64,000 nucleotides of DNA, taken from NCBI GenBank assembly GCA_037074705.1, contig CM073591.1, positions 31,042,587-31,106,586 of the forward strand. Reading direction: 5' to 3'. Positions 11,280 through 22,181 of the stretch are shown in pieces (the stretch's first letter is position 1; every line of letters begins with the position of its first letter). A program made the translations under genes and the position numbers. The notes under the pieces were generated by a model. It was not told where the DNA came from. It made no database searches and saw only the letters and a list, made by a program, of their open reading frames with translations. The DNA comes from Zhengitettix transpicula. Its lineage: Eukaryota > Arthropoda > Insecta > Orthoptera > Tetrigidae.

Positions 11280-11700
11280 AGACTATTATATTACACTGGT
11301 GTCAATGTCTAAAATATTAGCATTTTGCCCATCAAACGTATGATTAGAATTGATTGTTTATCAATGGGAAGTTTGATATTAGACATATGTTCCTTGATAT
11401 ATGTATTAAGGGAACGTTTTGTTTGCCCTATGTAGCAGGAATTACAATTAGAGCAAGAGATTTTGTAAACAACACAATGTTTGCTGTAGGTGTCAAGTGG
11501 GTCATTGAGGTTTTTTAATCAAGTAGGAAAGGGTACTTCCACGTAAAATTACAAAGCGATCATGACAGTGAAAATTAGTTTTCGCTGGCCACTTCAACTA
11601 AATTTTGGGAACAAGAAATAATTATTAAAAATACGTAGATGTTCGTGGCGTAAGAAAAACGCTTGACTTTGGCCGCTTTTCCCTGAAGGGGAAAGACAGC
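11280..11700 (-). pseudogene. Penelope-like element, GIY-YIG endonuclease fragment
   Basis: The minus strand at 11500-11395 translates to VVYKISCSNCNSCYIGQTKR then SLNTYIKEHM. This is the start of the GIY-YIG endonuclease of Penelope-like elements: two cysteines in C-x2-C, then YIGQTKRSL. Downstream, in shifted frames, come NIKLPIDKQS and a stretch resembling the histidine-rich middle of the domain. Upstream (11510-11700) is AT-rich and recurs in reverse at about 25000-25175, so it belongs to the same element. Frameshifts and stops make it non-functional. It lies about 850 bases from a family B repeat, whose hammerhead-like core may derive from the ends of such elements. Confidence 0.7.
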
Positions 11701-11704
11701 GGAA

Positions 11705-12215
11705 GGTGGTCAAGGATCTGTTGTCCAGGGCTACGCCTGGGATTTATGTGGGGGAAAATGCGGAACTACAGAGGGTGTTTGTTATCCGGAGTGGCTAAAG
11801 CCGTGTGCTTGATCGTTGATTCCTTTGAGGACTGCTGGAGAAGAACTAACTGAATGTTCTGAAATGTAGTATTAATGCCCAGAAATTTCGTAAATTATGT
11901 TTTTTTTTACCAGGTCGGAAGTGCCAAACGTGAAGCTATTTAGATATTTGATGGAAGGTTTGAAGGAATTTCTAGTATAGCTACGTATTGGAATGAATAG
12001 AAGAATAAATTAGACAAAAATAAAAAACCAAGTTGAGGAGAGGAAATTTTAAATTAATATCTGTGAAACGAAGATGAACCTGAGAATTGATTGTCGGTCC
12101 GAGCGAGAATCAGAAGCAAGCGCGAAGTGTCGTTGACTCTGCCTTTGTGTGCGCTTAGGCTCACTAAGCTTTCCATTAAAAGATAGACCATCGGACAGAG
12201 CCCTGCAGTGGGCGT
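11705..12215. other. No recognised features
   Basis: No gene or repeat was recognised. Confidence 0.4.
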
Positions 12216-12219
12216 GCTC

Positions 12220-12441
12220 CTATCTGCTAATTATCTGTAGATTTGCAATTAACAATACGACGGAGCTAAAAGTTTTCATCTTGAAACGGAGATTCCTGTG
12301 AGGAGCGGCTCCTTTTTTTTTTCTTCGCCGTGTCTTGTTTGAACCAATCATCTCGTCGGAACCTTTAAACCAGAAAGTAGCCGATAACAGTAGCATCATT
12401 AAGATAAACACCAGGAGCACGAGAGCGGATCGTGAAATCAT
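12220..12441 (-). CDS. Hypothetical ORF with N-terminal membrane segment
   Basis: I do not recognise this ORF. The longest frame starts at 12468, but the internal methionine at 12441 gives a more natural start. The first 30 residues from it read MISRSALVLLVFILMMLLL then SATFWF, a short basic end followed by one long hydrophobic segment, as in a signal anchor or signal peptide. A basic cluster follows (KTRRRKKK), and the frame closes after about 73 residues. The layout resembles the first exon of a type II membrane protein such as a Golgi glycosyltransferase, but no clear splice donor and no downstream exon were found. It could equally be a chance frame in repeat-poor sequence. Confidence 0.25.
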   Translation of the reverse strand: MISRSALVLLVFILMMLLLSATFWFKGSDEMIGSNKTRRRKKKGAAPHRNLRFKMKTFSSVVLLIANLQIISR

Positions 12442-12559
12442 ATTTAGTTCTCGTCCGTACAAAAACATACAGTAAAACTTTCACCAAACGAGGTGACGCC
12501 GTGCAGGCTGAGGGTCGCGGTTCCTCAACCGGCGCGGAATTCGGAAAGGACTTGGATCT

Positions 12560-13080
12560 CGATCTGAGATAAGCGCATCTCGTTATCACGAAACGAAATT
12601 ACCATTTCATTGTTGTCAATATAGTCCTGTCTAGTGGACAGGCCTTCGCTTCTACCTTCATCAACAATCTTCGTTCTCCATTCAATTCGCTTAGCAGCTT
12701 CACTCTTCTTCTTACACTCTTCTCCACTCATGAGTCCTTCAATAAACAATTTGTTCTTCTGATGTGTCCGTTTCTCTTCGCCTTTCACTTAAAAACTGTA
12801 GTCAAGATGTCATTTACTCTTCTTCACTTTTAACCGTTCTCTTCAATTTTTCAATTCTTCTCCAATACAACATTTCAAAATTTTTTCACGTACTTTGGTT
12901 CTGTTTGTCTTAATGCCCATGTTTCTCATTATTACAAACATTGCTCCAGATTTACTATCGTATCAGACTGTAACTTGAATTTGTTTGTGAGTTAGCCTCT
13001 TTTCTTAGTGCAGGCTGACTTGTCTATTGACGAAGCTTTAATTCCCAGCACCAAACTCCTGAAAAATTACAACATATGAG
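12560..13080 (-). pseudogene. Non-LTR retrotransposon (LINE) tail, badly decayed
   Basis: On the minus strand, from about 13060 inward, the sequence reads LGIKASSIDKSACTKKRG. Further on comes a degenerate counterpart of the GHILRRNCLL block and a hydrophilic tail (EECKKKSEAAKRIEWRTKI). The order parallels the fragment at 9535-9865, although the two copies are quite diverged. The open frame 12525-12788 is only the last part of it. Confidence 0.4.
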
Positions 13081-13089
13081 AACTTCAGG

Positions 13090-13555
13090 GGAAACATTTA
13101 TGCACGCAAACGTCAACTTATGGTATTAAAGTTTTGCGTTGAATTATTTTCAAAGCGACCAGAGAGACATAACATTTTTAATCCATTTGGATACCTGAAG
13201 TAACTCTCGTATCCAACTCAAAATTAATATCGCCAAATTAATATCTTAAAGTTGTTTAAGGCGTAACATATTGTTAAAATTTATTCTCAGGCTATAATTT
13301 TGGCCAAAAGACAGATACTCATATATACATATATATGTTATTATATGGCATGTATGTTATTAATCCTAGCTACTACATAGTAATAGTAATGTCATTATTA
13401 AGTTACCAAAATAATTATCCATATGTAAACGATTAATTTTGCTAGCGGTCTTTGCATCCTCATCTCATATGTTGTAATTAAAATAATAAAAATGTAAAAA
13501 AAAACAATTTAAGTTCCATAAATGGATGAAGAAATAAATACAGGGTTTTAGAATT
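13090..13555. other. No recognised features
   Basis: AT-rich sequence with short TATA-type runs around 13320. Confidence 0.4.
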
Positions 13556-13599
13556 AAGCTTAACATGAAGTTTTGACATAATATGTATATTATATGTTG

Positions 13600-13780
13600 A
13601 TAAGTAAAGGCTTTTGAGTTTTGTCAACTGACACGTGTAGTTGTGTCGCTCTAGGCTCTTCTTCGCACCTGACGAAAGGGACAAGGATATTTATATTATT
13701 TATTATTATTGGCATTTATATTATCACTTTTTTGTCTGAATTGGATATATTTCTTATTCATTTATTAAATGTTGATAAAT
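13600..13780 (+). repeat. Family B repeat, core interrupted
   Basis: It contains TTTTGAGTTTTGTCAACTGA and the core start CACCTGACGAAAGGGACAAG at about 13665. It then jumps directly to ATATTTATATTATTT, so the closing half of the stem and GAAAC are lost. Both small ORFs over it are repeat shadows. Confidence 0.65.
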
Positions 13781-13784
13781 ATTT

Positions 13785-14305
13785 ATGTGTTCATACTTAT
13801 TATTTTTTTCACGTATATTATATACAACATTGAGCAAACTTGGATGAAGTTGATATTAATTTTTCATTAATCCTCAGAAAAAATGCAAACCCATTTAGGA
13901 GAAAGTAATCCACCTCAGTTTTTTTTTATAATTGACGAGAAAGATGAATCAATTTTATTTAACTACTTCATTTTCCCACTAGAAGCTAAGTCTATAAAAT
14001 GAATTATGTATGTGGTTAAAGATGTTAATTGTGGATCTAAGTAATCTCTGAATAGAGTCCCGGTATACTAGGAAAATTTCAAATTTAAATTAACCTTAGT
14101 AACAAGGATTGTAAGCACAAAAATGGCGTGTAGAGATTTGGCATCCAAAGATCCTTAACGGATCCGCTAGACTTCCAAAGGTTAAAAATGTAAGCGAGCT
14201 TATCGCACTAGTCACGATGGCGCCGCAGTAATTGCTCCCGAGAAAAATATCAACAGGCTAAATTAGATCGGAATGACAAACAATATTATATATATTATAT
14301 ATATA
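13785..14305. other. No recognised features
   Basis: AT-rich sequence ending in an imperfect (TA)n run at 14283-14307. That run is the target of the mariner element that follows. Confidence 0.4.
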
Positions 14306-14307
14306 TA

Positions 14308-15390
14308 CCACTGTGAACAAAAATTAAGGTGAATTTATTAATAAAATATAAATTCTTTATTTATTCTTCCAAATCAATTTCATCCCCTTCAAAGAAATCC
14401 CCGTCCGATAAAACGCACTTTTTCTAACGCTTTTTCCAGTCCTCGAAACAGTCGGAATATTTTTTTTCCTGTATAGCCTTCAAGACCTTCTTCGATTCGG
14501 TTTTTATCTCCTCAATCGTGTCAAAACGGCGTCCCCGCATTGGCCTTTTCAGTTTGCTGAATAGCCAGAAGTCGCACGGAGCCAAATCAGGCGAATACGG
14601 TGATTGCGGAACGATAGGAGTCGAGTTTTTGGTAAAAAAAAGTCGTGAAGAACCAATTTAGTATGACATGGTGCATTATCGTGATGAAGGAACCAAGAGT
14701 TGTTCGCCCATAATTCACGCAAACGACGCATAACGCTCAAATAATATTCTTTGTTGACAGTTTGACCCTGCGAAACGAATTCATAGTGCACCACACCACG
14801 ATAATCAAAGAAAACTGTCAACATGACCTTGATTTTCAGTCTTGCTTCAGCTTTTGCACGATATTCGCTGGATTGGTCGGTGGTTTCAGGGTCGTATGCG
14901 TAAATCCAAGTCTCGTCTCCAGTAATGATGCATTTCAAGTGGTCCTGATAGCCAGACAGCAAAGTTTCACACACATCAACGCGACGCTTTTTTTTCCAAA
15001 AAATTGAGCGATTTTGGCACCAATCGAGACTTGACGCGTTTGAGACACAAAACATTCTTCAAAATGGTTTGGGCTGAGCCAAATGATATTCCAACACTAT
15101 CAGCGAGATCTCTAATTGTCCATCGACGATTTTCAAGCACCAAATCTTTGATTTTTTGGAAGTGGCCCTCGTCGGTAGACGTTGATGGTCGTCCAGAGCG
15201 CGGTTCGTCTTCAACGCGTTCTCGGCCCTCTTTGAAATCGTTGTACAATTTATAAACGTTTTCTTCTGCCATAGTTTGATCACCAAAGGCCTTCCGCAAC
15301 ATTTTCAACGTGTCCGCACAAGAATATTCGTTCCGCAAACAAAATTTGATGCAAGTTCTTTGCTCAACAAAATCACCCATTGCAAAAATC
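14308..15390 (-). mobile_element. mariner-type DNA transposon
   Basis: The 3' end is sharp: CCACTGTGAACAAAAATTAA starts at 14308, directly after a TA. Mariner elements insert at TA. The transposase fills 14361-15380 on the minus strand. The matching 5' terminal repeat was not found beyond 15380. Instead, the sequence changes to a block (15390-15622) that is repeated in inverted orientation at 19640-19865. The element therefore seems truncated or rearranged at its 5' end. Confidence 0.85.
14361..15380 (-). pseudogene. mariner transposase, frameshifted
   Basis: The start at 15380 (MGDFVEQRTCIKFC) is the usual mariner start. Residues 1-70 form the first helix-turn-helix block and end in EDEPRSGRPSTS. 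A second DNA-binding block follows (IRDLADSVGISFGSAQTIL). Catalytic motifs of the DDD type appear in order: ITGDETWIYAYD, then HHDNAPCHT, then YSPDLAPCDFWLF, the last lying about 30-34 residues after the second aspartate. The gene ends in FEGDEIDLEE with a stop at 14361, giving about 340 codons, the normal family length. Two frameshifts lie at homopolymers: one near 14990-15003 and one at an eight-base A run near 14633-14641. Apart from these, the protein is nearly intact, so the copy is fairly young. The normally conserved WVPHEL motif reads RLVPKSL here. Confidence 0.9.
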
Positions 15391-15622
15391 GATAATAGTG
15401 AATGACAGTTGAATTAAAGACCAAGTAAAAATTATATTGTACCCGAACTGAATTATTAAATAAAAGAAATCAAAGGTACTGTACAAATTAGAAAGTTATC
15501 AGTTGTTAAGTGTATATAATTATTTCAATTGTCATCTAAGTGAATTGTACTTAATGATGAAATAATATTCGTGCAATAGTGTGCGCCTCTCCTGCTATAT
15601 TCAGAGTAGAAACTATTTTTAT
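15390..15622 (+). repeat. Left arm of a 4-kb-spaced inverted repeat
   Basis: It starts CGATAATAGTGAATGACAG and ends near CAGAGTAGAAACTATTT. The reverse complement is at 19640-19865 with few differences. It abuts the mariner start codon side. Confidence 0.8.
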
Positions 15623-15639
15623 TATCGGTGGCGTAAATA

Positions 15640-16462
15640 TGAGGCCATTTGATTATAGCTGAAGGATTGTCTACAAGAATATGGAGCCTACAATGCTTGC
15701 TTGCTAGAGTTGCATTGTTGCCTCAGGCAGCACTGAGACGTACAGAACTTGAGAGATTCAGAGTTGCTCGGACCAGGAAGGTGGAAGCTGTGTTTTGAGG
15801 AGTCAGTATTCAGAGTTCCTGGGACCATGATTGAGCAAGTGTGATTAGACAGCAGAGACATATTATATTAAAAGTCCCGGGTTTTGGAATTACAAGTCGA
15901 CAGTCTGGGGTATTTCGTCTATTACCATATTCATGCAATTATCAAAGTTTTAAAAAACAACGTTATCAACAGTTAAGAGCAGGAAGTGCTTTGTGTTTGA
16001 AAACTAAAACATCTTTAAATTCAGTGAAATTCGGTTATGTGTTTAAAAAAATCAAGTGAGATCGTGCCCAGATGAACAGATAAGGGTAAAGTAAACAAAA
16101 ATGAATTTTATTAATTGTAAACCTAATGTGTAAATATAATTATCGTCAGATTTCGAATATCAATCATTTTGTATTTCAATACTATTTAAGTTAGGAATAT
16201 TTTGCATTGTAAGATTTTAATTGTCATTTTGTAACTATCTTTATTGGAGGCGGCCCTGAAAATTAAGCCGCGGCATAAAAATACAAACTTGTAAAATTTC
16301 AACTGAGATAATAATTTGTTTTATTAAATTAATTTTGTCACATTTTGAATTTATGTGTTCATTTATAACACTTTCATTTTAACTTTTAATTTGTATATAA
16401 TACATTTGTGCTCAAATGTAAGGTTTATTTTCATTTAAAATTAATCATTTATTTTGATTATT

Positions 16463-16465
<3 letters not shown>
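15640..16465 (+). mobile_element. LTR-like element, 3' portion
   Basis: The right end ATTTTGATTATTACA (16465) has the same ATTACA terminus as the LTRs at 17332-18313 and others, and is followed by (AT)n. Internally it shares motifs such as CAGATTTCG and GCGGCCCTGA with those LTRs. The left end was not defined. The ORF 15841-16059 is not recognisable. Confidence 0.4.

Positions 16466-16506
<41 letters not shown>
16466..16506. repeat. (AT)n microsatellite
   Basis: About 40 bases of alternating AT, lying between two LTR-like elements. Confidence 0.95.
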
Positions 16507-16510
<4 letters not shown>

Positions 16511-17288
16511 TATTTTTAGCATTTGTCTTACTCTCTTTGAGAAAGGGTCACGGTTGAAATTATATCTGCAGACCAAGAGAGAGCTTCCATTCCTGATAAG
16601 CCTTAAAAAATTTGTGCTTTCTAGAACTAAACAACTCTCCATCTGTGAAAGGGACTGACAAAAAGATTATTTGGAAACACCTCCTTGTCCCAAAATTATT
16701 TAAAATTTTCGACTATTTAACGGCGACCCTGACAAAAAATCAATAAACGCCTACAAATCTTGACCACTTTACAGATAAACCTTTTTAGAGAGTAAGCTTC
16801 AAGAATCAGATCTGGTACCAGAAAGACATTCATGAGTACAAAAACAATTATTTAAAGTCTGTAAACGAGGATTAAAGGTATAAGTCAGATTTAGTTATCT
16901 TGTTTAGTTTTCGTTTCTTTATTGTGTTTAGATTTTATATTCCGTTCATTTCAATTTTGATTTGTTAATTAGTTTATTAAATTTGTTTGTTCTTACTATC
17001 AAGCCCAGTAAAGATCCTGAGAGAAAGAGTAATTGGAAAAAATTGTTGTAAAATTATAAAGTTGTATGTTCCAAGAATGCCACAAATAATAATAATAAAA
17101 ATAATATAAAATTTGGTTTATAATTTGAGGAAATTAAATGTGCAAAGTGAGCCTGATGATTTGTATCTTTGAGGAATAAAATTTGTTGTTTTAATTAATA
17201 AATTTTTTTAATTAAAGCCTTTCAGTTAATCATTACATTTTTGGCGCCTAACGACGTGGGGCAAATTTAATCATCCTTGTTGATCATT

Positions 17289-17291
<3 letters not shown>
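16507..17291 (+). mobile_element. LTR-like element with gypsy-type primer-binding site
   Basis: It begins TGCATATTTTTAGC after (AT)n. An LTR-type end CATTACA is at 17231-17237, followed by TTTTTGGCGCC and ACGACGTGGGGC at 17238-17262. A TGGCGCC-plus-GTGGGGC arrangement directly downstream of an LTR is typical of the tRNA primer-binding site of gypsy-group retrotransposons. About 30 further bases end in a second CATTACA at 17291, before another (AT)n. Parts of it recur in reverse at 32250-32760. Confidence 0.55.
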
Positions 17292-17331
<40 letters not shown>

Positions 17332-17334
<3 letters not shown>

Positions 17335-18310
17335 GATGCCAATTAATTAACACATTAATTGTAAATTTGATAATCTAAATTGTTAGAGAAACATATTCTT
17401 GACGGCGGTACCAAACACAAAACAACAATGTAGCAGAGCATTGTTTCTTTTTATGAAGAAGCACTGCGCGCTCAAAATTGCGAGACGGCAGTTGAGTTCG
17501 CGTTATGATTTGGCTAGATGCAGATCGCAATAAAATATTGAGAACTGTTCAGTTGGCTGGAAGGTTTGGTCAAGTACAAGTCGCATTTAAAATATTGAGG
17601 AGAGAGTACACATTAAGATACGGTAGAGTTCAGTCCGTATTTCGAATCCTTAGCGATCGGGTGGTCGTAAAAGAACTTTTGGAAATTGGAGACTAAACAC
17701 GTACCGAGAGACGAGGACTAAAGCGAAAGGTGAGAGCGAGAATCGAAGGCAGAACTACGAAACCTGATAAACACCAACAGATTTGTGGACGTAGCCGGCA
17801 GTGGAGATCGGCAGAGGTCAACCGAGGAGAAGACGCAAAGGAGGTTCCTGGTTCCTGATTTTGTTTCAAAAATATTAAATCTTGAATCTGTGAGTTTAAG
17901 TAGAAGCTGTGCAAAAACCCGCCATAGTGCTTCGTAAGTCAAAAGTATCCTGGAATGCTGCCGTGAGTACCAATATAAAACAATTAATTATGTAAACCGT
18001 ATTAAAAGATAGAGGTCACATTTCGTTCTCTTCCTTTGATAAAATTTGTTAAGTAGAATCCATCTTTTAGTATAATTTCGTCGACAAGTAAATTTCGTCT
18101 TTGTTAAGTGACGAGTAAATCTTTTTATTGAAATTTGTGTTGATAAGATTTCTAAATAAATGATTAGCCATTATCAAACCAAGTAATGACCCTGAGATAA
18201 ATTCTATTTGTAATTAATTGAGATAATTGTTTCATGTATTGCCACAATAAATTCTTCTGTTTGTTAAAGTTAATAATTTTTCATTTAACAGTCCATCCAT
18301 TTTAATTATT

Positions 18311-18313
<3 letters not shown>
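17332..18313 (+). mobile_element. Solo LTR in an AT microsatellite
   Basis: It starts TGTGATGCCAATTAATT and ends TTTTAATTATTACA, with the TG...CA ends and short inverted terminal repeats expected of an LTR. ATAT lies directly on both sides (17328-17331 and 18314-18317) within longer (AT)n runs. At 982 bp it closely matches the LTR at 35618-36569 on the other strand. No internal coding region accompanies it. Confidence 0.65.

Positions 18314-18354
<41 letters not shown>
18314..18354. repeat. (AT)n microsatellite
   Basis: An alternating AT tract between two LTR-like segments. Confidence 0.95.
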
Positions 18355-18357
<3 letters not shown>

Positions 18358-18757
18358 TTTGTGAAGCTCGGCAAAGACGCTATCCCAGACCTAATTGTTG
18401 AACAGCTGGTGTGATCCCACCTGCACGCAAGTAAATATTTGGGAGAATGTAAAATAAGCTGAGCCGATATTGATATCTGATGTGGAGTTATTACCTCGTG
18501 TTTTATTTATTCGGAATAGTTCACTGTACAATCTGGAAATATTTACAGGCTCCCATTAAAATCCCTGACATAAAAATGTTTTATAAATTTTAAACAAACT
18601 CAGCAAGAGCCTTGTAAATTCTTCTTCTTTTAATTAACATTTTAATTTTTAAATAATTTATAATATTTGTATTTTTTATTATAATGTGTATAAATAAGTG
18701 TTATGAAATTATAAATAATTTAATTTAATTTAAACAAACTAAAATTCTAACATTACA
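18355..18757 (+). mobile_element. Short LTR-like element
   Basis: It starts TGGTTTGTGAAGCTCGG after (AT)n, ends CTAACATTACA and is followed by (AT)n. A short segment TGTAATGTTGG follows at 18780, the reverse complement of that end, and then another AT run to 18831. The class is inferred only from the termini and from position. Confidence 0.4.
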
Positions 18758-18789
18758 ATATATATATATATATATATATTGTAATGTTG

Positions 18790-18832
<43 letters not shown>
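18758..18832. repeat. (AT)n tracts flanking a TGTAATGTTGG remnant
   Basis: Two alternating AT runs are interrupted by an 11-base LTR-end remnant at 18780-18790. Confidence 0.9.
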
Positions 18833-18834
<2 letters not shown>

Positions 18835-18835
<1 letters not shown>

Positions 18836-19638
18836 TTAAATCGCTAATATCTTTTGGAAAATCTGCACATAGTGTATAAAGGTAAAGTTTAATTTAAAAG
18901 TATCAGTCTAAGTAGCAGTTAATTGACTCTTGAACATCAGCTAATAAATTTAAAAAGAACGAAATATCCTAAAGTTTATTTAGATGTTTGAGGCAAATCC
19001 TATTCGTCGTAGGTAATATTGAATGTTGTTGAATTGTAATGCGTTTAGGAGACTTACGGTCCTATTTCAGGTACCCAGATTCCAATCTACATCAACTTAG
19101 CGTGAAATTTTTATCGGTAGTTACGGGTGACTTTTTTGTTGTGACTTACCTTATTTAGTACATAATGAAATGCTTTACCTCTTGCAAAATAAATCAGTAA
19201 AAACGTTTAGCCTTTAATTGGTACGCTATTTTTTTTCTTGTAAGTTTATCCTAAAAGAAATAGAACCTTGGCAGCTTTTGCAAGTCTTACTTACCTACTA
19301 AAGATTTCCTCTGATTTCCTCAAATTGATGAGGAAGATGATGCTACGCTTTCATAGAGCCAAATATAACATTACTACACACGACTGAAAGAAATCTGCAG
19401 GCAACCTTTGAACTGTTTATCTTATAGTTCTTTCACTTTTTTATTTATATTCAGGTTTATACAGAGGAACAGACTATTTATTCATTGCGATACTGTTTTT
19501 CCCAAGGAACAGAAATAGTTCAAAACTCACGTGTGATATTCATTGTATACGGTAACATTGTTGCAGATTTTATCTGCACAAGACGTTACCTGTTAGTTGC
19601 AGAAGTCTTTGACGTACTTGTACGGTTGAAATGAAATT
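18835..19638. other. No recognised features
   Basis: AT-rich sequence. No ORF or repeat was recognised. Confidence 0.4.
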
Positions 19639-19639
19639 G

Positions 19640-19865
19640 TTTCTACTCTGAAAAATAGCAGAAGAGGCGCACACTATTGCACGAATATTATTTCATCATT
19701 AAGTACAATTTACTGAGATGACAATTGAAATAATTATATACACTTAACAACTGACAATTTTTTCTAATTTGTACAGTACCTTTGATTTCTTTTATTTAAT
19801 AATTCAGTTCGTGCACAACATAATTTTTACTTGGTCTTTAATTCAACTGTCATTCACTATTATCG
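19640..19865 (-). repeat. Right arm of the 4-kb-spaced inverted repeat
   Basis: This is the reverse complement of 15390-15622. It ends CATTCACTATTATCG and then diverges, exactly where the other arm meets the mariner element. Confidence 0.8.
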
Positions 19866-20284
19866 TCAAACGACAATGATGAATACGATTTTATTATAAA
19901 TTATTTCCACATTTTACAATACCATGAATGCATAATATGAAGTTAATTTCAATGTTAAACATCTGTAACTTACACATATGGAATTCATTGAAAACGTGAC
20001 AGAACACACACAAACTGTTCCTGTGTTTAAATTTTGACACAAATCTACGGTAACAAAATTGAGTCCAAATCTCAAAATTCTGGCCAAGCGGGAAAGTACA
20101 ATATATCTACCGATTTTAATGTTCGCAGTGTTGTTCGATGAGTTGGTGTAATGACTATTAGAATAATTTGGGAAATTGATAATTACATTTGTTTTTGACA
20201 GGAAAATTTTTTTTTTTAAATGTTTCCTAATTTTATAAAAATTAAAAATATACTGGAATTGCAGCAGAGTCGATAGTGTTGTCA

Positions 20285-20305
20285 CAATATATTTTATTAC
20301 TATAA
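20285..20305 (-). promoter_or_regulatory. Candidate poly(A) signal for the secreted-protein gene
   Basis: On the minus strand the sequence reads AGTAATAAAATATATTG, containing AATAAA, about 330 bases after the stop codon at 20630. No nearer AATAAA was seen on that strand. Confidence 0.35.
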
Positions 20306-20629
20306 ATTAATTTCGGTCATGGTAACAAAGACTGTCATCGAAGTATTCTCGAGAGAGTAAGTTTTGTAATAGTCTAGTCTGTTGTTTTTAATAATAAACG
20401 AAATTTGAATAAGGTTTACGTAAAATTTTAAAAGGCGCCATTATTTCATTAAAATTACTTCATACACGTTAGAAGCGTCCACGAGAACATCTGAGTAGAA
20501 AAATCGCAAGCACTGAATATATGTGTAGGGTATTGTTGCCAGATTTTGAGATTGTGACCCTCCGTGGTCGCGGCAAGGGCGAGTGACACTCGACGGTTAG
20601 TATATTCCTTGGTAACTGGAAAGTCCAAT

Positions 20630-21211
20630 TCACGCCATTTCCCTCCGGAGGCTCCGCAGCGCCAAGTGACTGAGCCTCCGCCTCCTCCTGGTCTTGCCGT
20701 CCAAGTCTTCGTCGGCGGAGTCGTCTTCGGCGGCGTCCTGGAAGTTCTTGCCCTGCCGGCGCTGGAACCCCTTCCGACGCCGGTTCTTCTTGCGGTTGGT
20801 GCAGATGAAGACGCTGGGGATGAGGTGCTTGCGATTCTTGCGCACGGTCAGGACGTCGGATACGTCTTCGGGTTCCGAGACGGGCGCGTCTGTGGCCTGA
20901 GATTCGTCGTCTCCCTTTCTACGCTTCTGGTGGCGTCGTCGACCTCTGCGCCTGGAGACGCGGATGTGGAAGCACTTGGTGCTGTTGCTGGGTTCGGGGC
21001 CCTCCAGGCCCGGCGGGTACAAGATGGCCATTTGTTGGTTGCGTTGGTAGTTCTTTGCAGGGCGGGATGAGTCGGTGACCTCTTCCGTGGTGGACCCGGG
21101 GTCGGGTGATGGTACGACGTCGCTGCTGACGAGGGGCAGACGCTTGCGGGCGCGGCCCTCGGAGGCGAAGGCCAGCGCGGCGCACGCCAGGAGCAGCAGC
21201 GGGATCTTCAT
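20630..21211 (-). CDS. Secreted, strongly basic protein (unknown family)
   Basis: This is the one convincing host-type coding region in the window: 193 codons with no stops, GC-rich and CpG-rich in AT-rich surroundings. The start MKIPLLLLACAALAFASEGR is a textbook signal peptide, probably cut after the ALAFAS region, so the product should enter the secretory pathway. The mature part has an acidic, threonine-rich stretch (TTEEVTDSS). It then has a conserved-looking NSTKCFHIRVS with an N-glycosylation site and a cysteine, followed by arginine-lysine clusters RRRGRRRHQKRR and NRKKNRRRKGFQRR around a second cysteine (VFICTN). It ends in an acidic run and a last basic cluster. The dibasic and tribasic sites could be cleaved by furin-type proteases. 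The two cysteines could form one disulphide. I do not recognise the family. The coding part appears to be in one exon, and a TTACAG acceptor-like site lies just before the start. Confidence 0.8.
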   Translation of the reverse strand: MKIPLLLLACAALAFASEGRARKRLPLVSSDVVPSPDPGSTTEEVTDSSRPAKNYQRNQQMAILYPPGLEGPEPSNSTKCFHIRVSRRRGRRRHQKRRKGDDESQATDAPVSEPEDVSDVLTVRKNRKHLIPSVFICTNRKKNRRRKGFQRRQGKNFQDAAEDDSADEDLDGKTRRRRRLSHLALRSLRREMA

Positions 21212-21240
21212 GTGAGTCGAGGGCTCTGTAAGTACTGAAA
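21212..21240 (-). promoter_or_regulatory. Acceptor-like or initiator-like site upstream of the secreted-protein gene
   Basis: Minus-strand sequence just before the ATG is CAGTTTCAGTACTTACAG then AGCCCTCGACTCAC. TTACAG could be a 3' splice site ending a 5' UTR intron. TTCAGTA also fits an insect TCAGT initiator, but no TATA box is seen 30 bases upstream. The first reading is slightly preferred. Confidence 0.3.
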
Positions 21241-21299
21241 CTGGAGGTTAGCTTCGCCGCAGATAGACGGGGGCAAGGACCATCTCCGCTTCTGATAAG

Positions 21300-22180
21300 C
21301 TGCTCTAACCTTTCACATGAACTCGGCGTGTTTACGGCTGACGATGGCGTTTACACGGAGATAAGTTTCCCCTCAGCTCTGGCGCCTCAAAAGAGGTCAA
21401 CATTTGAGACCTAAGCCTCGAGGTAGTACTTCCTGTATGTTATGGTTTTGAAGTTTGTTGACCATCGCGATGATTGAATTTGTAGTGATTTTATGGGACA
21501 TTCCATTGTGTACGAAAAAGGAAATAATCTTTATTAGTTGACAAGTCGTTAGATAATATTGACAATTGATACAATATGCAGATTACGATGCAGTTCCTTT
21601 TCCAAACCAAAACATTAAATATGTAGAAAGTATTTTTGAAAAATTCTTGTAATTATAATTCTTCCAATCAATACAGTGTTAAGAAAGTGTTAAATATTAT
21701 ATTGAAATAAAAAATTTTCTGTTACTACTTTATCCTTTTTATGTAAATACTAGTCTTTGTCACCAGTCGTGGTACATGCAGACTTTTAAATATTTAACAG
21801 TGTATTTGACACTATCCTAGACGTCTAAGAGGATTTCTAACCGCTGTCTTGAAACTGCAACACACTCACTTTACAGTCACCACGAAGTATGATACTTTAT
21901 AAAATTTCACGGGATACTATCATAACAAAAAATGGATGAAAATATAGGAATTAATAATCTTTTCTCAAGTACCAGTAAAACGAGTCTACTTTCTTTATTG
22001 ATAAATGACTGAAAGTCAGATCAACATATATGATTCACTACGTTCCTAATTTTCCGTTCCCTCTCCTTGTGTTTCAAAGTCTGACTCACCCCTAAAACTC
22101 GTTTATTTGTAGTGCTTGATGTTATCTGGTAGGTTACCTAGCCTCTTTCCAAACACAACTTAAACCAGTAAATAAATAAA
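21300..22180. other. No recognised features
   Basis: Sequence upstream of the secreted-protein gene. Its first 150 bases are less AT-rich than the rest and may hold the promoter or a 5' exon, but nothing specific is visible. Confidence 0.35.
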
Positions 22181-22181
22181 C

